Shown here: one piece after another, positions 11,533-20,390 of the stretch
Numbering within the stretch: the first letter of the stretch is position 1
How the letters are laid out: each line of letters opens with the position of its first letter
DNA from: Datura wrightii
Lineage: Eukaryota; Streptophyta; Magnoliopsida; Solanales; Solanaceae
Assembly: GCA_035772735.1 (NCBI GenBank)
Contig: JASDFA010000019.1
Span: forward strand, 70,284,001 to 70,348,000
DNA length: 64,000 nucleotides
Direction: 5' to 3'
The notes under the pieces: model-generated
Told to the model about the DNA's origin: nothing
Database searches by the model: none
The model's input: only the letters and a program-made list of their open reading frames with translations
Position numbers and translations under genes: made by a program

Positions 11533-13403
11533 AACACATACACAACTCATGCAAATTACATCCCAACTTTCGTCACTATGGTGCAACAATTTACTCTACG
11601 GTCATACCGATTATTCAATTTTTGCAAATCATCAAGAAAACATGCTTGGTCGTACAAGACAATGACCTTAATACATCAAGGCTTCCTAGACTTTTAAGAA
11701 TTGATTCTTGATATCGGCAAACTCATGCAAATCAACTAATCAAGAAATCCGACACGAAAATCAATCTTTCATCAAGCATGTGCCCTCACAACTCGAGAGA
11801 AACTTCCCCTTTATGTTCATGCAACACACAAACATGCAAGTAGGGGCATATAAAAATTAATTTCACTCTCTCTCCCAAAAGAATTCACATGCATCATGTC
11901 ATGACCCATAGGCTTGCCCTTAGTGTATTACTCCACTAATATAAAGAAATGCAATGTAGGATCAAATAGGACTTTTAATGGGTTGTAACGGGGCTATGGA
12001 TCTAGTATGCATATATTGGATTAGCCAATAATAATCGCTAGCATCCTTAAGCGCCTTTTCAACTCATTCCCATCGACTCATGGATATTGTTCCTCTCTTT
12101 TCTCTTTTTCTCCCATTCATGCTGGTTTACTTTCATACAGCCCATTTCATCAACCACACTTGACACAAAACAGAGGGTTTTCATGTACCCTCAATATCAA
12201 TTAATTACAACAAGTGCCTCTTCAACGTCATCTTTTCTTTCCTCACTTTGCTTTTCTTTTTCTTTTCACTCTTTTCACTCTTTAACACTTTGGGAAAAAT
12301 TTTCTGTTCTTTGTAAGCGCTTAAGAGCTTCTTAAAGACTTTAAGGCTAATGAAAAGAAGGAATAAAGCTTAGTTCATACAATTTTGGACAAAAGAAAGA
12401 AATCGGCTAAAGGCTCAACGGGCTGACTAGGGTATACAACATATAAAAAGGTAGAATTTGACAAGAAAAAAATATGGCAACTATCGGTTAAAACAAAGAA
12501 ATGCCTACATCCTTTCCAACACTACACCTGCTTCATTTCGCTTCGTATACACACCAGGCAAGTTCTAGACAATTCACAATGACATGGAATAGCAAATCCT
12601 CACTTCACACTTCATGCACATGCTCGAATCAAGATGCATTCACAGACTCTTTAATTAGTCAATTACATGAATTCAAGATTAAGCCTCAACCATAATGAAC
12701 CAAATTCTATAGCCTAGGTAACTCAACATAGTTACAGATTTTCATGCTTTCAAACGAATCATTTTCACAATTTGAACATCAATTACAACACGCAACGAAA
12801 TTTTAGCAACCATAAGCAACTACAGTTCATTGATGCAATCCACCAAAGAAAACTAAAACAACAATTAAAAATCCTACTCCTACCGACTACATTTCCCTTA
12901 AGACGGTCGTCATCCATCCATCATAGGGAACGGTCACTAACTATGACATCGGTTCAATGGGACTATTCTCGGTAAAAGAACCGAAAACAAACTCCGAGAA
13001 ACCCAAAAAAAAAATAAAAATCGACAAAATTTTTGCAACACATCGATCATTTCGTTAGAAAGAAAATATTTACAAGTGCAATATATTTTTGCAAAAATTT
13101 TGAAAAATATCGATCATGTCGATAGAGAAAAAAAATTATTTACAAAATTTACAAAATATTTACCATTGCAACCATAACTTTCAAAAACACACATCATTAG
13201 CCACAAAACAAATATATACGTACATCACAAATCAGTTCACAACAGGGAAGGCACAACATACATAAACAACAAGGAAAAATTATACAGCAATTTAGAGCCT
13301 TGACCTAGCACCTAACTACTCCCCACCCCACACTTAAATCGAACACTGTCCCCAGTGTTCACAAAAATACAAAGCACAAAATTTGGGTGGTGGAACTCCC
13401 TGC
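11533..13403 (-). other. Noncoding 3' region of element B
   Basis: About 1.87 kb between the accessory ORF and the polypurine tract, AT-rich, with no credible coding on either strand. Near the ORF end (13326-13360) is a second hairpin plus purine-tract-like motif, described separately. At about 13025-13140 a duplicated A/T-rich segment contains ATCGATCAT twice. Envelope-like genes found in some Athila elements are not visible. Confidence 0.6.
13326..13360 (-). promoter_or_regulatory. Second hairpin plus polypurine-like motif in element B
   Basis: On the minus strand GAACACT-GGGGAC-AGTGTTC (13360-13341) forms a perfect 7-bp stem. It is followed by GATT and then TAAGTGTGGGG (13336-13326). The order and spacing copy the true polypurine tract 1.8 kb further on. 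It could be a secondary priming site or a relic of an older 3' end. Confidence 0.55.
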
Positions 13404-14623
13404 TCAGTCGAAATATTCGACTTCCTCATCCGGTGCTGCAGCCTCGTCGCCCATGTCTGAATCAACTCCATCGTCGTCATCGGACTCCACATCAGAGTCC
13501 TCACGACGTGTCTCCTCATCAGTAGGGACATCATCGTCTGTCGGCTCCACAAAGGCTGGCCCCACCTTACATAAGGCTCTGGCGTTCTCGCCAAAGGGGT
13601 AGTCCAGCTCCAGCTGCCATAACTCCTCCTCGGCAGCTGGTCTCCCACCTATCCGTAGCTGCAGCATCTGCATGCCGATCATACGGGCCATGTACTGATC
13701 GTCACGAGCATGTCGCTCGCCCAAAGTTAGCACGGGTCCGTGTGTAGTGTCGGGGGCCTTAGTCTTTGTCACATCAAGGGCCCTCCGCTCCAGCTGCGGA
13801 ATGTAATCCAAGGCTTCTTCCTCAATGTCGAGGCCTCGGAGGAAGGTGGTGATGAGTCCGCCAAACCCGTATCTGTGACCCTGGTGTAGTCTGGCTCTCT
13901 TCATGGCCGATATTATGACCCCCCAACATTAATCTCAAGCCCTTTCATAAGGGCATACACCAAGCAGACACAGTCCCGGGTCACATCTGTCATATGAACT
14001 CCCGGGATCAAGCACGAACACATAATTTTTAGCCAGATTCTGGCCTCCCTGTTCATCTGCAAATAGGGCAGAGTCTGGTGGTAACCCCTCTCCTTGTGTC
14101 TACTCCATCGGGCTGTGGATCGAGCCCCACACAACGTACGTCTGATGTCGGCGTACGGTGGGGTGATGTTTAGCTGGCGGAGAACGTGGGCGTCTGTGTC
14201 CCGCGCTCCAACGATGGCATTCAGCTGCTGGGGTTCCAGAGTGACAATCTGCCCTCTGATTTTAATAGTGTGGCTTCTGATGGCCGGGTTCCAGTCGGCA
14301 TAAAATTCCCGGACCAAATGAAGGTTGCACTCCTTGGGCTCCTGAAAAATAAAGTTGAGCCCAGCTGCCTCAATCCTCTGTACAATGCGAGGGAACTCCT
14401 GTGCAAATGGTTCCCTAGCAATATGTTCCTCGGGGAAGTACTTGTTCTCCTTATGCTTTGCGTACCATTTCTTCCCTTCATCGGTGACCCATCGTGTTCC
14501 GTATCGGCGGTGTTGGCCACACGGAAAAGCGGGTGCAGCTGGGACTGCAGTGCCCAGTCTCATCCGTTTCCTTCCGGTGCCTGAGGTAGAAGCACCCTTG
14601 CCTTTGTCTTGCCTGCTAGCCAT
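13404..14623 (-). pseudogene. Accessory ORF of element B: PF20167-like 'putative plant transposon protein', one frameshift
   Basis: Runs from the ATG at 14623 (ASRQDKGKGASTSGTGRKR basic N-terminus) to the stop at 13404. The body has the family pattern: RYGTRWVTDEGKKWYAKH, then LVREFYADWNP, an R-G motif, LNAIVGARDTD, a middle part ending LVYALMKGLEINV, and after the break RYGFGGLITTFLRG. The last 60 or so residues are strongly acidic (DSDVESDDDDGVDSDMGDE). The frame breaks once near 13915-13920 in a run of six G (minus strand). I chose the ATG at 14623 over the one at 14644 because a good splice acceptor lies between them. The function of the family is unknown; it is common in plant repeats. 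I see no integrase-type DDE triad. Confidence 0.8.
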
Positions 14624-14628
14624 TGTAC

Positions 14629-15331
14629 CTGTCAATTTACACAAACAAGCACACCGTTAAGCTAAATAGTTGTTAGCTTCGGCTAAGGTTGGGTTACACA
14701 AAATTTACCCCACACTTAGTCCTTAACAATATTTACAAAATTTCAGCAAGGATAGCTCTATTTACAACCCCAAACACAAACAACTATACACATATTGCTT
14801 AGTGCGTTCGTAACAAAATTTCGACAGCATAACGGTTAGCGTACTACTCAGACTTCATACAACGAATTCCCAATCCTACTATCGCTAGCAATTCAACCAT
14901 CGCACAAGCAACAAAACAACCACAAACTAAAAACAACTAGAAAAATATTTTATATACAAGCAAATCTAACCAATTCACACATTATGCCTTTTCCCACAAA
15001 AATTCGAGAATTAGTCGTCTTTTAACAGTTATACAAGATTTACCACGACTTATCTCAAATAATAACCACACCCCGGCATCAATTTCACCAAACTATCAAG
15101 TTGCCCAAGTCGAATTCAACAACCCAAGCCCTAAAATACAATTCGACAATCAATTTCGAATTATTTACATAATCGACAAGTTCAAACGCCAAATACAACA
15201 ATCCGAACAAAAATCAATCACAAAATAATTCAATATCATGTTCAATTTCTACCTAGGGTGATATTTCTCACCTTATATGCCCAAATTTGACAAAAATCGC
15301 CAAAAAATTGAGTTAGACGATGAAAACATAC
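14629..15331 (-). other. Predicted 5' UTR intron of the accessory ORF
   Basis: On the minus strand a strong donor, AAG|GTATGT, lies at 15334-15326, and an acceptor, TTGACAG|GTACA, ends at 14629, six bases before the ATG at 14623. The 703 bases between are AT-rich and noncoding, unlike the GC-rich exon body, as plant introns usually are. The upstream acceptor stretch is T-rich. A polypurine-like TAAGTGTGGGG (14718-14708) lies inside. This is inferred from sequence only. Confidence 0.55.
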
Positions 15332-15690
15332 CTTAGAATTGAAGAATCGAAGAAACTTGACGTTTTTCTTTGCCTATCAACGTGGCACGTTGCTTGAGGA
15401 GGGGGAAATGGGTGTTTGGTCGCGGAGGGAAGAGGGAATGGGGGAATTTGGGGCGAAATCAGGGTTATTTTTTAAAGGAAACACGCGGTTCACCCGGAAA
15501 CCCGGTGTGACCCGGCACTGGATAAAGGGCAACGTGTCACGGAGGGTAACGCGGAGCCCCTCCTCCGTGACACGGAGCCAACGCGTTGGCTTACTGGAAT
15601 TTTGAAAAATCCAGATTTGCCTTCAACGTGTCACGGAGGCCAACGCGGAGCATTGCCTCCGTGACACGGCGCCAACGCGCCAGTGCTCTG
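15332..15690 (-). promoter_or_regulatory. Internal promoter-like region of element B
   Basis: On the minus strand two GC-rich inverted-repeat blocks (about 15680-15600 and 15590-15528) built on CGTGTCACGGAGG are followed by a TATA-like TTTAAAAAATAA (about 15477-15466). Then comes an ATG-free, pyrimidine-rich leader down to the splice donor at 15331. The blocks resemble those in B's own U3, which also sit upstream of a TATA box. The layout suggests separate transcription of the accessory ORF. Confidence 0.5.
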
Positions 15691-15919
15691 TTTCACCAAT
15701 AAATTTAATTTTCATACCTCGCCTCATTTTCTCGATTCCATGTATATTTCCTCCGTTATACCTAAAAATCACCTCACTAAACAAAAATTGGTTAAATTAA
15801 TAGATTTCCCTAACGAAAAATAAAAGATACTAACTAAAATGCAAATCTAAACCTAGTCAAGAAAAAGAAAAGAAAAGTAAAAATTATTTACACTAAAAAG
15901 AAAGAAAGAAAATATTTTT

Positions 15920-15937
15920 CACGGGTTGCCTCCCGTG
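15920..15937 (-). promoter_or_regulatory. Hairpin after the protease ORF
   Basis: CACGGG-AGGCAA-CCCGTG on the minus strand gives a perfect 6-bp stem with a 6-base loop, about 40 bases after the protease stop. A GGGAGGCAACCC core is common downstream of pol in Athila-like elements (general recollection). Here it marks where the missing polymerase domains would have ended. Confidence 0.6.
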
Positions 15938-15977
15938 CAGCGCCTGGTTTACCGTCGCGGCTCGACGTCCTTTAAGC

Positions 15978-17081
15978 TCATTTATCTACTAGGAAGATGG
16001 ACGATTTGTCCCGATCATGATCATCCCCCCAGTAGTGCTCTACCTTGTCCGGTGGCCTACCTAGTAACTCTCGGGAATCACTCAATCTGTTAGCCTTTCC
16101 ATGATCAATTACGTTGATCACCGAGAGATCCTTATAAACAGTCGGGAGCTTAGGTACCTTGTACACGTCGAACACTTCGACCTTGTCATGTGCTAGCATC
16201 GTGAGTTGACCCGTAGCTACATCGATTAATGCTTTTCCGGTTGCCAAAAAGGGTCGTCCCAAAATAAATGGGACTTCAGCATCTGGTTCAAAGTCCAGAA
16301 CAATAAAATCGATCGGAAAAATGAGGGAGCCTACCTGCACCAACACATCCTCAACAATGCCATCCGGCTTAGCCAAAGACCTGTCTGCTAGCTGCAAGAT
16401 TACCGTTGTAGGTCTAGGACTGCCTAGACCTAACTTACGGAATACCGAAGAAGGCATCAGATTTATACTTGCCCCCAAGTCGCATAATCCACACGCTCGG
16501 ATACTTTGCCCAATAGTCAGCTGGATAGTGAAACTTCCAGGGTCTTTCAGTTTTGTGGGCAACCTATTCTGAATACGGGAAGTGCATTCCTCCGTTAAAG
16601 CTACCGTGGCATACTCAGTCAAACGACTTTTGTTAGCCACGATGTCTTTAATATACTTCGCATATTTTGGCACTCCCTGCAAGACATCAACAAGAGGTAA
16701 GTTAACATGTACCTGTTTAAGTACCTCCATGAATTTCTGGAAACACGCCTCCTCCTTGTGTTTCTTAAGTCGTTGAGGGAACGGGGGTGGAGGCCTTTCT
16801 GGTTCAGCTTCTTTACTCTCCCCCTTATCAGAACTTTGCTCTCCCTCAACATCTGCTGCTCCTGACTTTTGAGGCGGTCTTTGCGGTTCCACCTCCTTTA
16901 ATTGTAAACCACTCCTCGTGGTCACTGCATTAACCTGCTTCGGATTTGGATCCGTGTCGCTAGGTAGTCCTCCTCTGGGTCTAGTATTTTGGGCACTAGC
17001 AAACTGCCCAAACTGATATTCAAGAGCCTTGGTCGCCAATTGATTGTTCTTCACTTCGGCTGCCAATTTGACATAGTCAGC
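15978..17081 (-). CDS. Aspartic protease ORF of element B (gag-pro, pol deleted)
   Basis: Open frame of 367 codons that begins directly after a single TAG (17084-17082) in the same frame as gag. It opens with ADYVKLAAEV, has a proline/glutamate-rich linker, and the segment HVNLPLVDVLQGVPKYAKY. The protease core has active-site loop CDLGASINLMPSS (plus-strand span about 16452-16493), LQLADRS and the closing FILGRPFLATGKALIDV. It ends SIFLVDK about 75 codons after the core, with no reverse transcriptase, which is where autonomous relatives continue. It would mature gag. Translation needs readthrough or an internal start such as Met at 17066. Confidence 0.82.
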   Translation of the reverse strand, partial: ADYVKLAAEVKNNQLATKALEYQFGQFASAQNTRPRGGLPSDTDPNPKQVNAVTTRSGLQLKEVEPQRPPQKSGAADVEGEQSSDKGESKEAEPERPPPPFPQRLKKHKEEACFQKFMEVLKQVHVNLPLVDVLQGVPKYAKYIKDIVANKSRLTEYATVALTEECTSRIQNRLPTKLKDPGSFTIQLTIGQSIRACGLCDLGASINLMPSSVFRKLGLGSPRPTTVILQLADRSLAKPDGIVEDVLVQVGSLIFPIDFIVLDFEPDAEVPFILGRPFLATGKALIDVATGQLTMLAHDKVEVFDVYKVPKLPTVYKDLSVINVIDHGKANRLSDSRELLGRPPDKVEHYWGDDHDRDKSSIFLVDK

Positions 17082-18350
17082 CTACAATTGTGCCTCATTA
17101 GCGATCATGGTTTTGAACATCTCCTCAATAGTCGGTGATGGTGGTGGAGGAGGGGCATTGTGATTTCTGAATTGAGCTTGATAATTTTGTTGCCCTCCTT
17201 GGTTTCTGTGCATACCCTGCCCTGAACTCTGACCTTGTTGATTGTTGCTACCCCACGAAAAATTCGGATGGTTCCTCCAATTTGAGTTGTAGCCACCACC
17301 AAATTGCTGTTGATTTCTCTGTGCATTGCCAACAAAGTTAACAGAATCAGGATTTGCACCACAGCATTCAGCTGAATGCTCACTACTACCACACACTTCA
17401 CACCACATCTGTTGAACTGCATTTACTGAAGCTGAAGGCTGGTTCAAATTGATATTGCTGAAGTGAGTGTTTAACTGATTTTGCAAAGCAGCTATCTGTG
17501 CAGCGATAGCTGTGAATCCATCCACTTCAAGCACTCCCGCTGCTTTCCTTGCTCCACCTCTTGAAGAATCTGCATTCCATCCTGGATTGCCTTGTGAAAT
17601 TCGGTTGAGCAAAGTGTACAGCTCCTCATAAGTCTTCTCCAGCGCTTGCCCTCCGGCTGCTGAATCTAACAGAATTTTAGTGTGGGGTTCCAAACCCTCA
17701 ATAAACATGTGTACCAACACCTCGTTGGACTGATGATGGTGAGGACAGTCCCGCAACATGGATTTGAATCTTTCCCAGGCTTGATATAGATTTTCCCCTT
17801 CCCTCTGTTTAAAACTTAGGATTTGACTCCTAAGTCTGGCTGTTTTACCAGAAGGGAAAAATCTGATCAAAAACATCCGTGCAAGATCATCCCACGTTGA
17901 TATAGAATTGGGTGGTTCAGCTTTTAACCACCTCTTGGCTTCACCAAGTAAGGAAAATGGAAATAAGGTGAGCCGAACATAATCAGGTGACACTCCAGCG
18001 GGTATATAAGTGTCACTTATCTCCAAAACGTTCTGGAGATGTTGTTGTGGATCTTCGTGAGGGAGACCGGTAAATTGCCCGCTTGTGTGCAAAAGTTGCA
18101 CCATATTCTGCTTTAATTCAAACCTCCCTCCAGGCTCTGGTTTGCGGATGCTAGAATGGACATTATTAGCGTGTGGGATTGCCACCTCGCGAACCGGCCT
18201 TGCTGCTGCTTCATCGGGCACTAAAACTGCCCTAACAACTGGTGGATTTGGTTGCTCCATCATAGTCTGTTGAAGCAACTGCAGCTTCTTCCGAAGAGCT
18301 TCTCTACGTTGGCTATGAAATTCACGCTCGGGCTCTAAGTAAGATTCCAC
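17082..18350 (-). CDS. gag: gag of element B
   Basis: Open frame of 422 codons. The capsid core includes GRFELKQNMVQLLHTSGQF, PHEDPQQHLQNVLEISDT, LTLFPFSLLGEAKRWL and FLIRFFPSGKTARLRSQI, the retrotransposon gag pattern of Athila/Tat elements. A zinc knuckle, CEVCGSSEHSAECC (CX2CX4HX4C), lies near residues 315-328. An Asn/Gln/Gly-rich tail follows. The frame extends upstream of 18263, but no ATG exists between the primer site and the one at 18263. So either translation starts there, about 30 residues into the similarity, or the first ATG was lost (codon at 18350 is GTG). It would form the particle shell. Confidence 0.88.
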   Translation of the reverse strand: MESYLEPEREFHSQRREALRKKLQLLQQTMMEQPNPPVVRAVLVPDEAAARPVREVAIPHANNVHSSIRKPEPGGRFELKQNMVQLLHTSGQFTGLPHEDPQQHLQNVLEISDTYIPAGVSPDYVRLTLFPFSLLGEAKRWLKAEPPNSISTWDDLARMFLIRFFPSGKTARLRSQILSFKQREGENLYQAWERFKSMLRDCPHHHQSNEVLVHMFIEGLEPHTKILLDSAAGGQALEKTYEELYTLLNRISQGNPGWNADSSRGGARKAAGVLEVDGFTAIAAQIAALQNQLNTHFSNINLNQPSASVNAVQQMWCEVCGSSEHSAECCGANPDSVNFVGNAQRNQQQFGGGYNSNWRNHPNFSWGSNNQQGQSSGQGMHRNQGGQQNYQAQFRNHNAPPPPPSPTIEEMFKTMIANEAQL

Positions 18351-18491
18351 CAGATCTTTGTCCCTTGCCAGTGTTCACAGAAACAAAATCTGCAAAATAC
18401 AGGCTAAGACCAAGTTGTTAACACTTAAGAAGATAAAAATACAAATACAGTAAATTTACACTAAACACAATTTTACAAATCGCCTAGCCTC

Positions 18492-18513
18492 CCCGGCAAC
18501 GGCGCCAAAAACT
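18492..18513 (-). promoter_or_regulatory. Primer binding site of element B (tRNA-Asp type)
   Basis: On the minus strand TGGCGCCGTTGCCGGGGA lies four bases after the LTR end. It complements the 3' end of plant tRNA-Asp (CCCGGCAACGGCGCCA), the primer typical of many Athila/Tat elements. Confidence 0.88.
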
Positions 18514-19963
18514 TGTTCGCGGTGCTTTGGGGTACGGGTAAAAACCGACACGCAAGTGCACGTGGTCAAACAAGTAATAAAGTGGCTAAGTAGCCAAGTA
18601 TCGATCCAAGGAGGCTCAAGATATGTAAAATTGCCTAATTTACTATATTTCTATTTATCTTCTAATTATGCTAACAACAACGTACCCAAGAGTAATTGAT
18701 TTTTTGTTTCTAAACTATATACTACAATTAATACAGACTATTTACTTTTGAATTCAGACAATGGATATGAACATGCCAAGGTGAAGAACAAGTAATGAAC
18801 TTGATAATCATGATAATTTTGGTTAATTCTCTTCTTCATGTTGCTAGCCAAGAACAATTGCCTAGAAATTAAAACTCTCGTATTTAATTTCACTTTAGAA
18901 TCATAAATCATCCGTCTACATTTCTGTGATCAAATGTAATTTATGACCTAGCACTACAATTCCGGTTCCTAATTTGACTAATACGGCTTCCAAGTATATT
19001 TCTATCAGGAAAGCACATCAAAACCCAATTTTCCCAAATCAAGTTAAGAACAATACCCTATTAATTAACAACTTTCCAATTTCTTGCTCTCTCGAGTGAA
19101 ATTGGACTTTTTAGATATACATTAATGTTGGCCAATCACTAATGCAGTAAAGAACAAGAATTAATAGAACAACATTAAAGAAGAAGAATAAACCATATCA
19201 ATGAAAATCAGAATTCATTACACATGTTCAAAACCTCAGCAAGAAAGAGAATTAGCCACTCATTCTTGGATTGATCATCCTAAAATGAGTGTAAATCATA
19301 CGTACAATTGATAGAAAGAAGAAAGGAAGAGAAGAAATCCCTTAGCTTTTCCAATCTTCAACTGCTACTAACCCACGTTCCTGCTCTCCACTTTTGAACT
19401 CAGTCTAAAAACTGAAAACTACTTAAAATAAACCTAAGTGTGCTATTTATACGAGTGGGAAATTTTTCCCGGAATAACAAGCAACGTGTCACGGAGGCCA
19501 ATGCGGAGCCTTGCCTCCGTGACACGGCGTGGACACGGACCCTCACTGGAATTTCCAGGGTCCAGTAATGTAACCTCAACGTGGCACGGAGTCCATCGCG
19601 GAGGCCTATCTCCGTGCCACGGAGCTGACGCGCATGCACACTGGAAATTGCAAATTTAATTCCTGCTCAGGCAGTGTGCTACCGCGATGGTCACGTGGCA
19701 CGAAGCCATCGCGGAGCCCCTATAAATCCTGCATTCCCGGGTCTTTTCCATGCTCGCATCCAAGTCCAACTCCGACATAGTTCCAACATGCCTTTTAGCT
19801 CCTAAAAATCACATTTTCCTACAAAACAAATGCTAATCATGTTGGTTAGTATAAATTCGCATTTTATTACCAATTACATGATATTATATACACATTGCAC
19901 AACAAACAAGGTAAAAATGATACGTTTGAGTATCACTTGGGCATATAAATCTGCCCAAGATCA
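18514..19963 (-). repeat. 5' LTR of element B
   Basis: 1450 bases, nearly identical to 10048-11496. Same U3 inverted repeats and TATA box (plus-strand span about 19440-19454). The perfect target duplication GTATG follows at 19964-19968. The high identity between the two LTRs marks a recent insertion relative to everything else in the window. Confidence 0.95.
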
Positions 19964-20390
19964 GTATGTTCATCTACTGTAGAGCCAATTGCCTCATCGT
20001 CTCTCAAGATCATGGATGGACTTCTGCATATCATTAACCACCTGAGTCTACTGCACCATCTACTACTTCATAGTCTCTTCTAGTGAATTGCTCAGCTGTT
20101 GGCCCTGAGGTCTTGGATAGGTGTTCTGGGGCCTTTGGAAATTTTGGTTCCCTTCCCATAAGGGATTGGCTGCACTCCTGTACCCCTAATTATAGATGTT
20201 ACCTACAAAACCTCCACCATGACCTTATTGTCCCACAAAATATACAGATTTGGGGTTTAGTGGACAACCTGAATGAGCGTGGCCTTCTCCACACAACTCA
20301 CATGATGTTGGGGGAGTCTGGACCTGATGGACCTACTGAACCTGACTTCCACCTAGTGTAGTCACAAGCTTGCTAACAACATTAACTAGT
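19964..20390 (-). pseudogene. gag: Element A: gag nucleocapsid fragment
   Basis: Minus-strand remnant of A's gag between the B and F insertions. A zinc knuckle, CELCGEGHAHSGC, followed by NPKSVYFVGQ, is readable around 20235-20310. B's gag has a similar knuckle with its own NPDSVNFVGN stretch downstream. Stops interrupt the frame. The sequence continues on the far side of F at 31689 (matching B around 17450-17540), which confirms that F inserted into A. Confidence 0.8.

Larger units (their letters stand above)
10048..19963 (-). mobile_element. Element B: young non-autonomous Athila/Tat-like element with accessory ORF
   Basis: Complete minus-strand element of about 9.9 kb with near-identical LTRs (10048-11496 and 18514-19963; about 20-25 differences by eye). 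The target duplication GTATG is perfect at 10043-10047 and 19964-19968. Minus-strand order: 5' LTR, tRNA-Asp-type primer site, gag, protease, a hairpin, an internal promoter-like region, an accessory PF20167-like ORF, a long noncoding stretch, polypurine tract, 3' LTR. Reverse transcriptase, RNase H and integrase are absent, so any movement needs enzymes from a relative. It sits in element A between A's protease and zinc-knuckle coding. Confidence 0.93.

Noticed and set aside
11497..13403. Possible envelope-like gene of an Athila element
   Set aside because: No open frame, signal peptide or membrane segment of useful length on the minus strand.
13334..14660. Several plus-strand and out-of-frame minus-strand open frames over the accessory ORF
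   Set aside because: Shadows of a GC-rich coding region; only the frame with family motifs is kept.
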